A stretch of DNA of 64,000 bases from Aliirhizobium wenxiniae. GTDB lineage: Bacteria; Pseudomonadota; Alphaproteobacteria; Rhizobiales; Rhizobiaceae. The first letter of the stretch is position 1. Each line of letters opens with the position of its first letter. Below are positions 26,108 through 34,938 of this stretch, piece by piece. A program made the translations under genes and the position numbers. Location of the stretch: positions 1 through 64,000 of the forward strand of contig NZ_JACHEG010000014.1 in assembly GCF_014201355.1 (NCBI RefSeq), given 5' to 3'. The notes under the pieces were generated by a model. That model saw only the letters and a program-made list of their open reading frames with translations. It was not told the DNA's origin and searched no databases.

Positions 26108-27703
26108 ATGGAAACCTACGATTACATCATCATCGGTGCGGGCAGCGCCGGCTGCGTGCTCGCCAACCGTTTGTCGGCAGACAGCCGCAATCGCGTCCTG
26201 CTTCTGGAGGCCGGCGGCAATGACAATTACCACTGGGTGCATATCCCGGTCGGTTATCTCTACTGCATCAACAACCCGCGCACCGACTGGTGTTTCACCA
26301 CCGAAAAGGAAGAGGGGCTGAACGGCCGCTCGCTCTCTTATCCGCGCGGAAAACTGCTCGGCGGCTGCTCGTCGATCAACGGCATGATCTATATGCGTGG
26401 CCAGGCCCACGACTACGATCTCTGGCGGCAGATGGGCTGCACCGGCTGGGGCTGGGATGACGTGCTGCCGCTCTTCAGGAAGAGCCAGGATTTCTACAAG
26501 GGCGCCGATGACATGCACGGCACCGGCGGCGAATGGCGGGTGGAAAAGGCGCGTGTCCGCTGGGCCGTGCTCGACGCCTTCCAGAAGGCGGCCGAAGAAG
26601 CAGGCATCCCCGCCATCGACGATTTCAACCGCGGCGACAACGAAGGGTCCAGCTATTTCGACGTCAACCAGCGCTCCGGCATTCGCTGGAACACATCGAA
26701 AGCTTTTCTACGCCCGGCGATGAAGCGTCCCAACCTCAACGTTCTGACCAAGGCCCATGTGCGCAAGCTGATCGTCGAGAACGGCGAGGTGAAGGGCGTC
26801 GAATTCCAGCACGACGGCATCACCAAGACGGCTCATGCCCGCCGCGAAACCATCCTCTCGGCCGGTGCGATCGGCACCCCGCATGTGCTGGAACTCTCCG
26901 GCATCGGCCGCGGCGACGTACTCTCCGAGGCAGGCGTCGAGGTTACGAAAGAGGTCAAAAGCGTCGGAGAAAACCTGCAGGACCACCTGCAGCTTCGCCT
27001 GGTCTACAAGGTCACCGGCGTGCCGACGCTGAACGAAAAGGCATCCCGGCTTCTCGGCAAGGCGGCGATCGGGCTGGAATATGCGCTGAAACGCTCCGGC
27101 CCGATGTCCATGGCCCCAAGTCAGCTCGGCATCTTCACCAAGTCCGGCCCGGATAAGGAAACCGCCGATCTCGAATATCACGTCCAGCCGGTCTCGCTTG
27201 ACAGGTTCGGAGAACCGGTCCACGCCTTCCCGGCGATGACCGCGAGCGTCTGTAACCTGAGGCCCGAAAGCCGCGGCTCGGTGCATCTGAAAGGCCCGGA
27301 CTTCGCCGCTGCACCGGCAATTCGCCCGAACTACCTCTCAACCGCCGCCGACCGCGATATCGCCGTCCGCTCCATCCGCCTGACCCGCGAAATCGTCAAA
27401 AAGCCTGCCTTTGCCCGTTATAATCCTGAGGAATACAAGCCCGGCCCGGCTTACGAGACCGATGCGGATCTGGAGCGTGCTGCCGGCGAGATCGGCACGA
27501 CGATCTTTCACCCGGTCGGCACGGCCCGCATGGGTGCCGATCCCGACAGCGTCGTCGATCCACGCCTGAAACTGCGGGCGCTCGGGCGGCTACGCATCGC
27601 CGATGCCTCGATCATGCCCAATATAACATCCGGCAACACCAATTCACCGACGATCATGATCGCCGAAAAGGCGGCCGAAATGATCCTCGCAGACAATCGC
27701 TGA
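26108..27703 (+). CDS. GMC-family FAD-dependent oxidoreductase (choline-dehydrogenase-like)
   Basis: A 531-residue flavoenzyme. The FAD-binding IIIGAGSAGCVLANRLS is at residues 7-23, the GMC signature 1 region at PRGKLLGGCSSINGMIYMRG, signature 2 at ILSAGAIGTPHVLELSGIG, and the C-terminal catalytic region has HPVGTARMG and NTNSPTIMIAEKAA. It oxidises a primary alcohol, or a similar group, to an aldehyde in the cytoplasm. The gene starts 12 nt after the LivM-like permease and so belongs to the importer operon. Candidates are polyethylene-glycol-like, aromatic or choline-like alcohols; the sequence does not decide. Confidence 0.9.
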   Translation: METYDYIIIGAGSAGCVLANRLSADSRNRVLLLEAGGNDNYHWVHIPVGYLYCINNPRTDWCFTTEKEEGLNGRSLSYPRGKLLGGCSSINGMIYMRGQAHDYDLWRQMGCTGWGWDDVLPLFRKSQDFYKGADDMHGTGGEWRVEKARVRWAVLDAFQKAAEEAGIPAIDDFNRGDNEGSSYFDVNQRSGIRWNTSKAFLRPAMKRPNLNVLTKAHVRKLIVENGEVKGVEFQHDGITKTAHARRETILSAGAIGTPHVLELSGIGRGDVLSEAGVEVTKEVKSVGENLQDHLQLRLVYKVTGVPTLNEKASRLLGKAAIGLEYALKRSGPMSMAPSQLGIFTKSGPDKETADLEYHVQPVSLDRFGEPVHAFPAMTASVCNLRPESRGSVHLKGPDFAAAPAIRPNYLSTAADRDIAVRSIRLTREIVKKPAFARYNPEEYKPGPAYETDADLERAAGEIGTTIFHPVGTARMGADPDSVVDPRLKLRALGRLRIADASIMPNITSGNTNSPTIMIAEKAAEMILADNR

Positions 27704-27735
27704 TAAGGCGACGCAAGACGAAAGGGAGAGACGAC

Positions 27736-28623
27736 ATGACCCGGATCGCATTCATCGGCCTCGGAAACATGGGCGGCCCCATGGCCGCAAATCTGGTGAA
27801 AGCCGGGCATTCGGTTTCCGGCTTCGATCTCTCCGAAGCCTCCGTCAAATCGGCAACTGAAGCCGGCGTTACTGCGGCGGCATCGCTTGCCGAAGCGGTA
27901 CGAGATGCCGAATGCGTCATAACGATGCTGCCAAAAGGCCAGCATGTCGTCTCCGTCTGGACCGATCTCGCCACGCTCGTCACCGAGGGCACGCTTCTCA
28001 TTGATTGCTCCACGGTGGATGTGGAGAGTGCGAAAAAAGCCCATGGGTTGGCAGGCATAATGAATTGCCCTGCTCTCGACGCCCCGGTCTCCGGCGGCAC
28101 GACGGGAGCTGCAGCCGGCACGCTCACCTTCATGGTCGGTGGCTCGGACGCCGCTTTCACCGCGGGAAAACCGATCCTCGAAGCCATGGGCAAGAAGATC
28201 GTCCATTGCGGAGGCAATGGCGCAGGCCAGGCGGCAAAAATCTGCAACAACATGATCCTCGGCATATCGATGATCGGCGTCGCCGAAGCCTTCGTGCTGG
28301 CGGAAAAACTCGGCCTTTCGCATCAGGCCCTGTTCGATGTGGCATCGACCTCGTCCGGCCAATGCTGGTCGCTGACCACCTATTGCCCCGTCCCCGGCCC
28401 CGTCCCCACCTCACCGGCGAACAACGATTACAAACCGGGTTTTGCCGCAGCCTTGATGCTAAAGGACCTGATGCTGTCGCAGGAAGCGGCCAGCCAGACC
28501 GGAACAAGAACGCCGCTTGGGGCGCATGCCGCCAAACTCTACAAAGCCTTCGAAAACACCGGCCACGGCACAGAAGATTTTTCTGCCATCATCCGAATGC
28601 TGCGGGAGACGCAGGCCTCATAA
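27736..28623 (+). CDS. NAD(P)-dependent beta-hydroxyacid dehydrogenase (3-hydroxyisobutyrate dehydrogenase family)
   Basis: A 295-residue Rossmann enzyme. IAFIGLGNMGGPMAANL is the N-terminal nucleotide site, DAPVSGGTTGAAAGTLTFMVGG is the substrate-binding signature near residue 118, and the catalytic lysine lies in GQAAKICNNMILG (about residue 170). The family includes 3-hydroxyisobutyrate, tartronate-semialdehyde and related dehydrogenases. GGGAGAG precedes the ATG. It is the last gene of the liv-type operon, after the GMC oxidoreductase, and could oxidise a 3-hydroxyacid formed from the imported compound. A convergent terminator follows. Confidence 0.9.
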   Translation: MTRIAFIGLGNMGGPMAANLVKAGHSVSGFDLSEASVKSATEAGVTAAASLAEAVRDAECVITMLPKGQHVVSVWTDLATLVTEGTLLIDCSTVDVESAKKAHGLAGIMNCPALDAPVSGGTTGAAAGTLTFMVGGSDAAFTAGKPILEAMGKKIVHCGGNGAGQAAKICNNMILGISMIGVAEAFVLAEKLGLSHQALFDVASTSSGQCWSLTTYCPVPGPVPTSPANNDYKPGFAAALMLKDLMLSQEAASQTGTRTPLGAHAAKLYKAFENTGHGTEDFSAIIRMLRETQAS

Positions 28624-28637
28624 GATCAAATGAAAAA

Positions 28638-28662
28638 GAGAGGGCGACCAAGCCGCCCTCTC
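28638..28662. terminator. Bidirectional terminator between two convergent operons
   Basis: GAGAGGGCG (28638-28646) and CGCCCTCTC (28654-28662) form a perfect 9-bp stem with a 7-nt loop, flanked by A-rich sequence on the left and AAATTT on the right. It separates the 3-hydroxyacid dehydrogenase and fucose-isomerase-like genes. Confidence 0.75.
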
Positions 28663-28690
28663 CCAAATTTCCGATCAGCAAGAATGTTGC

Positions 28691-30295
28691 TCACCCCAGC
28701 TCGACGCCGCAGAAATTGACTTCGATCCCGAGTTCGGCCGCAAGCGCTGCCTTGGCGAGCGCCGAGCGATCGGCTTCTTTTGCCGAATTGGCGTAAACGA
28801 CCTGGATATGGTTGGCCTTGTGGCGCGCCATCATCTGGTCGCGGGAAACGCCGCTCAGCACCGCATGCATCATCGGCCACTCTTCATTGGTGGATTTCCA
28901 GCGGCGCTCGGTTTCTTCCTTCGGCAAGGCCACAGCCTGACCGCGGCCGATATCCATCTTCAGCCGGTTGTCCTCGACGAAGATACGCGACCAGACGATC
29001 TCGCCGGGCTTGGCGATGCCGCGCAGCGTGCCTCCACCTGCGGGGAAGAACATCGGCGGCTGCCGCAGGCTGTCCGATCCGGCCCAGCCCCCCTCGTGAT
29101 GTGCCGGCGGCGCAGCCCCGGAGATTTCGAATACCCAGACGAAGCCATCCACCGTACCGGTCGGGTCGACACCGCCCCAGCGCAGGTCATGCAGGGTGTT
29201 TTCCACCGGCTGGCCGAGCGCACGATGCAGGCGGTTGGTCATCAGTCCGTCAAGGCCGGCGCATTCGTCCACCTCGTTGAAATGCACGATCGCCTTGCCC
29301 TGCCGGATGACCTTGCCGTCACGACCTTTGACATCCGGTCGCCCGTCGTCGTTCAAGATACCTTCCACCAGATCGGATGCCGGTAGCAGGTCCTTGAGCC
29401 CTTGCTGATACTGGATGCCGATCGCCTCGCAGCCGAAATCCTCGGCGATGCGCACAGCCGCGATATACATGCGGCACTGGTCGATTACCTGGTCCTCGGT
29501 GAGTTCCTGCTTCGGATCGGTTCCGAGATGGAACTTCATGCCCTTGGCGAGCAGGTCCTGATAGACGGCGCGGCCTTCCTCGACAGGCACCTGATTGGTG
29601 GCGTAATAAAGCGCCGACTGCGACAGGCGTTCCTTGAAAATGCCGAGCGGCATCAACAGCTCGTCCGGCACGATGGCATTATACATGCCCATGCAGCCTT
29701 CATCGAAAATGCCGAGAATGACCTTGTTGGTGTGGAAATCATGAGCGATCTCCTTCGCCAGATCCTGCAGATCCTGCGGCACATTGCCGGCCTTGAACGG
29801 CTTCACATGGCTGGTGTCGTGGTCCACCGTGCCTTCCGAAAGCCATTGCGAAAGCCCATTTCGGAAGAAATCGTCATCAAACGCCTCGCTCCACAGCGAG
29901 GAATAGGTAACGCCCGCCTTGGTCAGCGAACCATTGAGGTTGAGCAGCCCGACCAGTCCCGGCCACTGGCCGGACCAGTTGGCAACGGTGAGGATCGGTC
30001 CCTTGTGGCTGGTGAGACCGGCAAGCACATGGTGCGAATATTGCCAGACGGATTCCGCCACGATCACCGGCACGTTCGGATCGATCTTCGCAAACGCATC
30101 CATGCCCTCGCGCTGCGAGGACAGAAAACCGTGGCCTTCTTCCGGCTTGTAGGCGTGAGCACGCTTCACCGTGTAACCGAGGCCGGCGAGCACTTCGCCG
30201 AGTTTCTTTTCCATCGCGTCCTGTGTCGCCCAGCATTGCTGGTTGGCGGATAGGCGAAGGTCGCCGCTGGCGAAAAGTGCAATTTCCTTGGTCAT
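28691..30295 (-). CDS. L-fucose/L-arabinose isomerase-fold sugar isomerase
   Basis: A 534-residue protein of the fucose isomerase-like family. Visible blocks are VIVAESVWQYSHHVLAGL, the FDEGCMGMYNAIVPDELLM segment with an acidic metal-ligand candidate, HFNEVDECAGLDGLMTNRLH and GIAKPGEIVWSRIF near the C-terminus. These enzymes interconvert aldoses and ketoses using manganese in the cytoplasm. Of two ATG codons 9 nt apart, 30295 has better spacing from GAGGG. It directly follows a pentulose-kinase-like gene, and fucose isomerases also accept D-arabinose, giving D-ribulose. That makes a D-arabinose or related pathway the simplest reading, though not proven. Confidence 0.8.
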   Translation of the reverse strand: MTKEIALFASGDLRLSANQQCWATQDAMEKKLGEVLAGLGYTVKRAHAYKPEEGHGFLSSQREGMDAFAKIDPNVPVIVAESVWQYSHHVLAGLTSHKGPILTVANWSGQWPGLVGLLNLNGSLTKAGVTYSSLWSEAFDDDFFRNGLSQWLSEGTVDHDTSHVKPFKAGNVPQDLQDLAKEIAHDFHTNKVILGIFDEGCMGMYNAIVPDELLMPLGIFKERLSQSALYYATNQVPVEEGRAVYQDLLAKGMKFHLGTDPKQELTEDQVIDQCRMYIAAVRIAEDFGCEAIGIQYQQGLKDLLPASDLVEGILNDDGRPDVKGRDGKVIRQGKAIVHFNEVDECAGLDGLMTNRLHRALGQPVENTLHDLRWGGVDPTGTVDGFVWVFEISGAAPPAHHEGGWAGSDSLRQPPMFFPAGGGTLRGIAKPGEIVWSRIFVEDNRLKMDIGRGQAVALPKEETERRWKSTNEEWPMMHAVLSGVSRDQMMARHKANHIQVVYANSAKEADRSALAKAALAAELGIEVNFCGVELG

Positions 30296-30312
30296 GTTCC
30301 TCATCCCTCAAA

Positions 30313-31947
30313 TCAATGATCAGTGCCGGCCATCAGCTCGGCATAGGCAACGAAGTCCTCCTGCATGCGGCGGAAGACGTGGTATTTGCGGTCGTGATAG
30401 GTGGCGATCTCCGCTCCGCGCGGAGAAATCCGGCTGCCCGGGCCGCTCATGGCGCGCATGGCGGCAGGCAGGTCGGCATAATGGCCGCTCGCCACAGCCC
30501 CCAGCATGGCGCTGCCGACCAGAACCGGCTCGCGCTGGTCCGGCACAACGATGGCGCAGCCCGTCGCATCCGCATGCTCGCGCAAAAACAGCTTGTTCTG
30601 CGCCAGACCGCCGCTGACGACCAGCGTATCGACGGTCACGCCATTGGCGCGCATTTCCGCGATGATGTGCCGGGTACCGTAAGCCAGCGCCTGCAAGGTC
30701 GCGAGATAATCGAGCGCCAGATCGTCCAGTCCGCGATCAAGTGAAAGACCCGTAATCCCGCCCTTGCGCAACGGATCGGCAAGCGGCGAACGGTTGCCGT
30801 GGAAATCCGGCTGCACATGCCGCGATTTCGTCAGCACCGCCGTCTCCCCGCCATCAGCCATTGCCTCAAGCCGGCGATCGAACAGGGTGAACACGGAAAT
30901 GCCTTCCGCCTTCGCCATCTCGCGCGCTTCGTGGATCGCGGCGTGGCCATCGATCATCCGGTCGATCAGCGCACCGGCAGCCGATTGTCCCGCTTCGTTG
31001 GCCCACAGACCCGGCAGCAGGACGGAGAAATAAGGCCCCCAGACACCGGGCACGAAGGCCGGTTTTTCGCTGACGGTGATATGGCACGAAGAGGTTCCCG
31101 CAATCAACGCCAGACGATCGTCGAGCGCCCCCTCGCCCAGATCCACCCCCATCGTGCCGAGCGCACCTGAATAGGCATCGATCAGGCTGGCGGCAACCGC
31201 GGTACCGGGAGCCAGCCCGAGATCGGTAGCTGCAGCATCCGAAAGCGACCCGACCTTGTCACCCGGTGCCGCAAACCGGTTTCCGATAGCGCGAAAATTG
31301 TCGGCGGCGAGTTCGGATATCCCGGCAGTTTCGAAATAGGCCTTGTCCCATCCCTCGCCACCCAAACCGTTCTGGCCGAGATAGGTCCATTTGCAAACGG
31401 TGCTGCAGAGCGAGCGGATATCATCACCCGTTGCCTTGTGAACCAGCCAGTCGGGCAGGTCGAAAAAGGCATGTGCACGGGCAAAACTCTGAGGCATCTC
31501 ACGTTTCAGCCAGCGCAGTTTCGGCGTCTCCATTTCGGGTGAGATGACACCGCCGACATAATCGAGAACCGGGCTTTTCAGCGCATTGATCTGGTCCGCG
31601 TCACCGATGGCGCGATGGTCCATCCACACGATGATGTTCCAGTCGTCATCACCGCCGGGGCTCACCGTCACCGGCCCGCCCTTATCATCAACGACGACCA
31701 GCGAGCAGGTTGCGTCGAACCCGATGCCTGCGATGTCGGAGGCGGCAAGCCCGGCATCCGCCATCGCTTTCCGCACGCAGGTTGAGATCGCCGCCCAGAT
31801 GTCGCGCGAGGATTGATTGACGAAATCCTGCTTCGGCTTTTCGGTCGCGATCGCCTGCGAATGCGCCGCGAGCAAGTTACCGCGCGCATCAAAAATCCCG
31901 GCACGGGCGCTTCCGGTGCCGACGTCAATTCCGATGAATGAGGTCAT
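30313..31947 (-). CDS. FGGY-family carbohydrate kinase (D-ribulokinase-like)
   Basis: A 544-residue sugar kinase. The N-terminal phosphate-binding motif is FIGIDVGTGSARAGIFD, followed by IGFDATCSLVVVD and IIVWMDHRA, which place it with the ribulokinase/FGGY branch rather than with glycerol or xylulose kinases. The C-terminal TLVVSGGLAQNKLF is the second ATP-site motif. It phosphorylates a ketopentose using ATP. It lies 17 nt upstream of the isomerase gene on the same strand and follows the sugar importer, so import, isomerisation and phosphorylation would be encoded together. Confidence 0.87.
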   Translation of the reverse strand: MTSFIGIDVGTGSARAGIFDARGNLLAAHSQAIATEKPKQDFVNQSSRDIWAAISTCVRKAMADAGLAASDIAGIGFDATCSLVVVDDKGGPVTVSPGGDDDWNIIVWMDHRAIGDADQINALKSPVLDYVGGVISPEMETPKLRWLKREMPQSFARAHAFFDLPDWLVHKATGDDIRSLCSTVCKWTYLGQNGLGGEGWDKAYFETAGISELAADNFRAIGNRFAAPGDKVGSLSDAAATDLGLAPGTAVAASLIDAYSGALGTMGVDLGEGALDDRLALIAGTSSCHITVSEKPAFVPGVWGPYFSVLLPGLWANEAGQSAAGALIDRMIDGHAAIHEAREMAKAEGISVFTLFDRRLEAMADGGETAVLTKSRHVQPDFHGNRSPLADPLRKGGITGLSLDRGLDDLALDYLATLQALAYGTRHIIAEMRANGVTVDTLVVSGGLAQNKLFLREHADATGCAIVVPDQREPVLVGSAMLGAVASGHYADLPAAMRAMSGPGSRISPRGAEIATYHDRKYHVFRRMQEDFVAYAELMAGTDH

Positions 31948-32027
31948 GTCAGTTTATCCGCAATAGCAGGACCAGAACGCATGGCGCCCTGCAGTCCATC
32001 TCTTTGAAAAGAGGTCCGGAAAGATGC

Positions 32028-32053
32028 GAGGGGCGGCAATCACGCCACCCCTC
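32028..32053. other. Hairpin between importer ATPase and kinase genes
   Basis: GAGGGGCGGC (32028-32037) pairs with GCCACCCCTC (32044-32053) with one mismatch. The T run lies on the plus-strand side, away from the direction of transcription, so within the minus-strand operon it is more likely an mRNA-processing structure than a terminator. Confidence 0.5.
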
Positions 32054-32060
32054 ATTTTTT

Positions 32061-33122
32061 TCAGAGGCGCTGGCCGCTCGCCTTGTCGAACAGATGCGCC
32101 TTGGTCGGATCGATCGCCAATCCGATCTCGTCGCCGAAATGGATGCTCAGGCGCTCGCGGAACAGGCAGGAAATATGCTCGCCATGGCTGGCCACACGGG
32201 CAAAGATTTCCGAACCTGTCCCTTCGACGATCTCGACACGCCCCTGGACACCACCGGCATTGTCCGCGCGGATATGTTCCGGGCGAATGCCGTAGACCAG
32301 CGACTTGCCGCCAAGTTTTGCCGGATCGGCGCCGGTTGGCAGTGGCAGGACGAGGCCTTTTTCGCTGCGGAACACGCCTTCCTCTATTCTGCCATCGAGG
32401 AAATTCATCGAAGGCGAACCGATAAAGCCGGCAACAAAGAGATTGGCGGGACGATCGTAGAGATCCAGCGGCGCACCGACCTGCTCGATATTGCCTTCCT
32501 GCAGCACGACGATCTTGTCGGCCATGGTCATGGCTTCGATCTGATCGTGGGTGACGTAGATGATCGTCGTGCCGATCCGCTGATGCAGCGCCTTGATCTC
32601 GGCACGCATCTGCACGCGCAGTTTGGCATCGAGGTTGGAGAGCGGTTCGTCGAACAGAAACACCTGCGGATCGCGCACCAGCGCACGGCCCATGGCGACA
32701 CGCTGGCGCTGGCCGCCGGAAAGCTGGCGCGGGTAACGATCGAGCAGCTTTTCCAGCCCGAGAATGCCGGCGGCATTCTCAACCTTCTTGCGCGTCTCGT
32801 TGACATCGGCCTTCTTCAGCTTCAGCGCGAAGGCCATGTTTTCCGCCACCGTCATATGCGGATAAAGCGCGTAGTTCTGGAATACCATGGCGATATCGCG
32901 ATCACGCGCCGGAAGATGCGAAACCTCCCTCGGCCCGATGCGGATCGCGCCGCCGGTAACGTCCTCAAGTCCCGCCACCATGCGTAGCAGCGTGGACTTG
33001 CCGCAGCCGGACGGGCCGACGAGCACGACGAACTCGCCGTCGGCAATATCGACGCTCAGGTCGCGAATGATCTCGACGGCTCCGTAGCGCTTCTGGATAT
33101 TCTGGATATTGACTGTTGCCAT
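32061..33122 (-). CDS. CUT1 sugar ABC ATPase (UgpC/MalK-like)
   Basis: A 353-residue ATPase. Walker A is GPSGCGKSTLLRM (about residue 38), the signature LSGGQRQRVAMGRAL, Walker B VFLFDEP, and the H-loop VTHDQIEAMT. The C-terminal half is the MalK-type regulatory domain with YGIRPEHIRA. It energises the sugar importer encoded by the next three genes upstream. The gene order (binding protein, two permeases, ATPase, then kinase and isomerase) is that of a pentose or hexose catabolic operon. Confidence 0.93.
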   Translation of the reverse strand: MATVNIQNIQKRYGAVEIIRDLSVDIADGEFVVLVGPSGCGKSTLLRMVAGLEDVTGGAIRIGPREVSHLPARDRDIAMVFQNYALYPHMTVAENMAFALKLKKADVNETRKKVENAAGILGLEKLLDRYPRQLSGGQRQRVAMGRALVRDPQVFLFDEPLSNLDAKLRVQMRAEIKALHQRIGTTIIYVTHDQIEAMTMADKIVVLQEGNIEQVGAPLDLYDRPANLFVAGFIGSPSMNFLDGRIEEGVFRSEKGLVLPLPTGADPAKLGGKSLVYGIRPEHIRADNAGGVQGRVEIVEGTGSEIFARVASHGEHISCLFRERLSIHFGDEIGLAIDPTKAHLFDKASGQRL

Positions 33123-33166
33123 TTGAAAATCCTCCCGATTTTCGGGTCGTTATCTGTTGCTCTTCT

Positions 33167-34003
33167 TCAGCCGCCCTTGACCGCGCCGGCGGTAAGGCCC
33201 GCGACGATCTGCTTCTGGGCGAACATGGTCAGCACCAAAACCGGCAGGGTAACGATCAGCGCGGCAGCGGCCAGCGGCCCCCAGCTGACCTGCTCGAAGG
33301 AGAGCATGTTGTAGACGGCCACCGGCAGGGTTCGCGTTTCGCGGCTGGCGAGCACGATGCCGAAGACAAAATTGTTCCAGGAGAAGATTACCGCCAGAAT
33401 GAAGGCGACGACGATGCCGGGTTTGGCGATCGGCAAAGCCACGAGGCGGAAGACCTGCCAGGACGTTGCGCCATCGATGCTGGCAGCCTCCTCGAGTTCC
33501 TTCGGGGTCGTCTCGAAATAACCGATCATGATCCACACGACGATCGGCACGGTGACGACCAGATGGATGATGATCTGCGGCCAAAGCGTACCGAGCAGGT
33601 TCATCCATTGGAACAGCAGGAAGAGCGGAATCAGGAACGACAGGCCGGGCGTCATGCGGGCGATCATGATCACCATCGCCGCCTTTTCGGCTTTCAGCCG
33701 TGCAATGCCGTAACCGGCGGGAACACCGATCACGAGGGCGAGAATGGTTGCAGCGCCCGTAACGAGGATCGAGTTCCAGAAATAGAGGAGGAAGTTGTTC
33801 TCCTCGAACACCTTGGCATAGTTCGACCAGGCGATGTTTTCCGGGATCAGGATCGGCGGATAGGCGCCGTTGTCGATCTCATACTTGAGCGATAGCGAGA
33901 TCATCCAGACGAAGAACAGGATGACCGGCGAGATCATGACGAGCGCGACGAAGAACAGACCGAGACGGTTCCAGGCGCGATGAGTGAGTTTGGGTATCAT
34001 CAA
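33167..34003 (-). CDS. CUT1 sugar ABC permease (MalG-like)
   Basis: Inner-membrane permease of 278 residues. The first helix covers roughly residues 12-36, and the EAA loop is EEAASIDGATSWQVFRLV with ALPIAKPGI. The short C-terminus ends in LTAGAVKGG, the standard end of MalG-type subunits. It overlaps the MalF-like gene by 4 nt and pairs with it. Confidence 0.93.
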   Translation of the reverse strand: MMIPKLTHRAWNRLGLFFVALVMISPVILFFVWMISLSLKYEIDNGAYPPILIPENIAWSNYAKVFEENNFLLYFWNSILVTGAATILALVIGVPAGYGIARLKAEKAAMVIMIARMTPGLSFLIPLFLLFQWMNLLGTLWPQIIIHLVVTVPIVVWIMIGYFETTPKELEEAASIDGATSWQVFRLVALPIAKPGIVVAFILAVIFSWNNFVFGIVLASRETRTLPVAVYNMLSFEQVSWGPLAAAALIVTLPVLVLTMFAQKQIVAGLTAGAVKGG

Positions 34004-34938
34004 CGATCCTCCATGTCCGACCAGTTGGTGCGCGCGCGAACCATCATCAGAACGAAGGACAGCGCGATGATGACGAAGAAGAAGACAACCGCCATGGCCG
34101 AGCCGTAACCGATGTCGTAATAGGAGAAGGCGGTGTTGTAGAGATAGATGTTGATCGTCTCCGACGCCGTTCCCGGCCCGCCCTGGGTCATCGCATAGAT
34201 GATGTCGAAGCTCTTCACCGCATCGATCGAGCGGATGATGACACCGATCATCAGGAAGGGCGCGATCATCGGCAGCGTCAGGTAACGGAACTTCTGCCAG
34301 GCATTTGCGCCGTCGATTTCAGCGCTTTCATAAGGCTCGCGCGGAACAGCGGCCAGACCACCGAGCACGATCAGCATGATCAGCGGCGTCCATTGCCAGG
34401 TCTCGACCAGAACCAGCGCCGGAATGACGGTCGACTGGTTGTAGATCCATTCCTGCGCGCCGATACCGACCAACGACAAAAGATAGTTGAGCACGCCGAG
34501 CTGCGGATGGAACATCATCGTCCAGACGAGAGCGATCGCCACCGGCGTCGCCATCATCGGCATGACGAAAACCCCGCGCAGAAAACCGCGCAACGGGAAT
34601 TCACCGTCGAAGATGAGAGCTGCCAGCGTCCCTAGGATCAGCGGCGCAATCACGGACAGCGCGGTATAGACCAGCGTGTGCCACATGGATTCCCAGAACC
34701 GCATGTCGCCGGCAAGCCGGATATAATTGTCTAGACCGGCAAAGGTCTGTTCCTGCCCGAGCGTCCATGAATTGACGCTCATCCAGAGGGTAAACACCCA
34801 GGGGAAAACGATGACTGCGCCGATCACGACCAGGGCAGGCATTACGAAGGGCCAGTAATTGGGAGCAAGCCTTTGCGGCTTGCCCCCCTTTGCGGCCAGA
34901 TCCCTGGCCGCGGTGGGTTCTATGGTCACGGAAGCCAT
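34000..34938 (-). CDS. CUT1 sugar ABC permease (MalF-like)
   Basis: Permease of 312 residues. The cytoplasmic N-terminus of about 25 residues precedes helix 1 (WPFVMPALVVIGAVIVFPWVF). The WTMMFHPQLGVLNYLL segment and the EAA loop YESAEIDGANAWQKFRYL are typical of the MalF-like partner in CUT1 systems. Start and stop overlap with both neighbours (TAATG with the binding protein, 4 nt with MalG), so translation is coupled. Confidence 0.93.
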   Translation of the reverse strand: MASVTIEPTAARDLAAKGGKPQRLAPNYWPFVMPALVVIGAVIVFPWVFTLWMSVNSWTLGQEQTFAGLDNYIRLAGDMRFWESMWHTLVYTALSVIAPLILGTLAALIFDGEFPLRGFLRGVFVMPMMATPVAIALVWTMMFHPQLGVLNYLLSLVGIGAQEWIYNQSTVIPALVLVETWQWTPLIMLIVLGGLAAVPREPYESAEIDGANAWQKFRYLTLPMIAPFLMIGVIIRSIDAVKSFDIIYAMTQGGPGTASETINIYLYNTAFSYYDIGYGSAMAVVFFFVIIALSFVLMMVRARTNWSDMEDR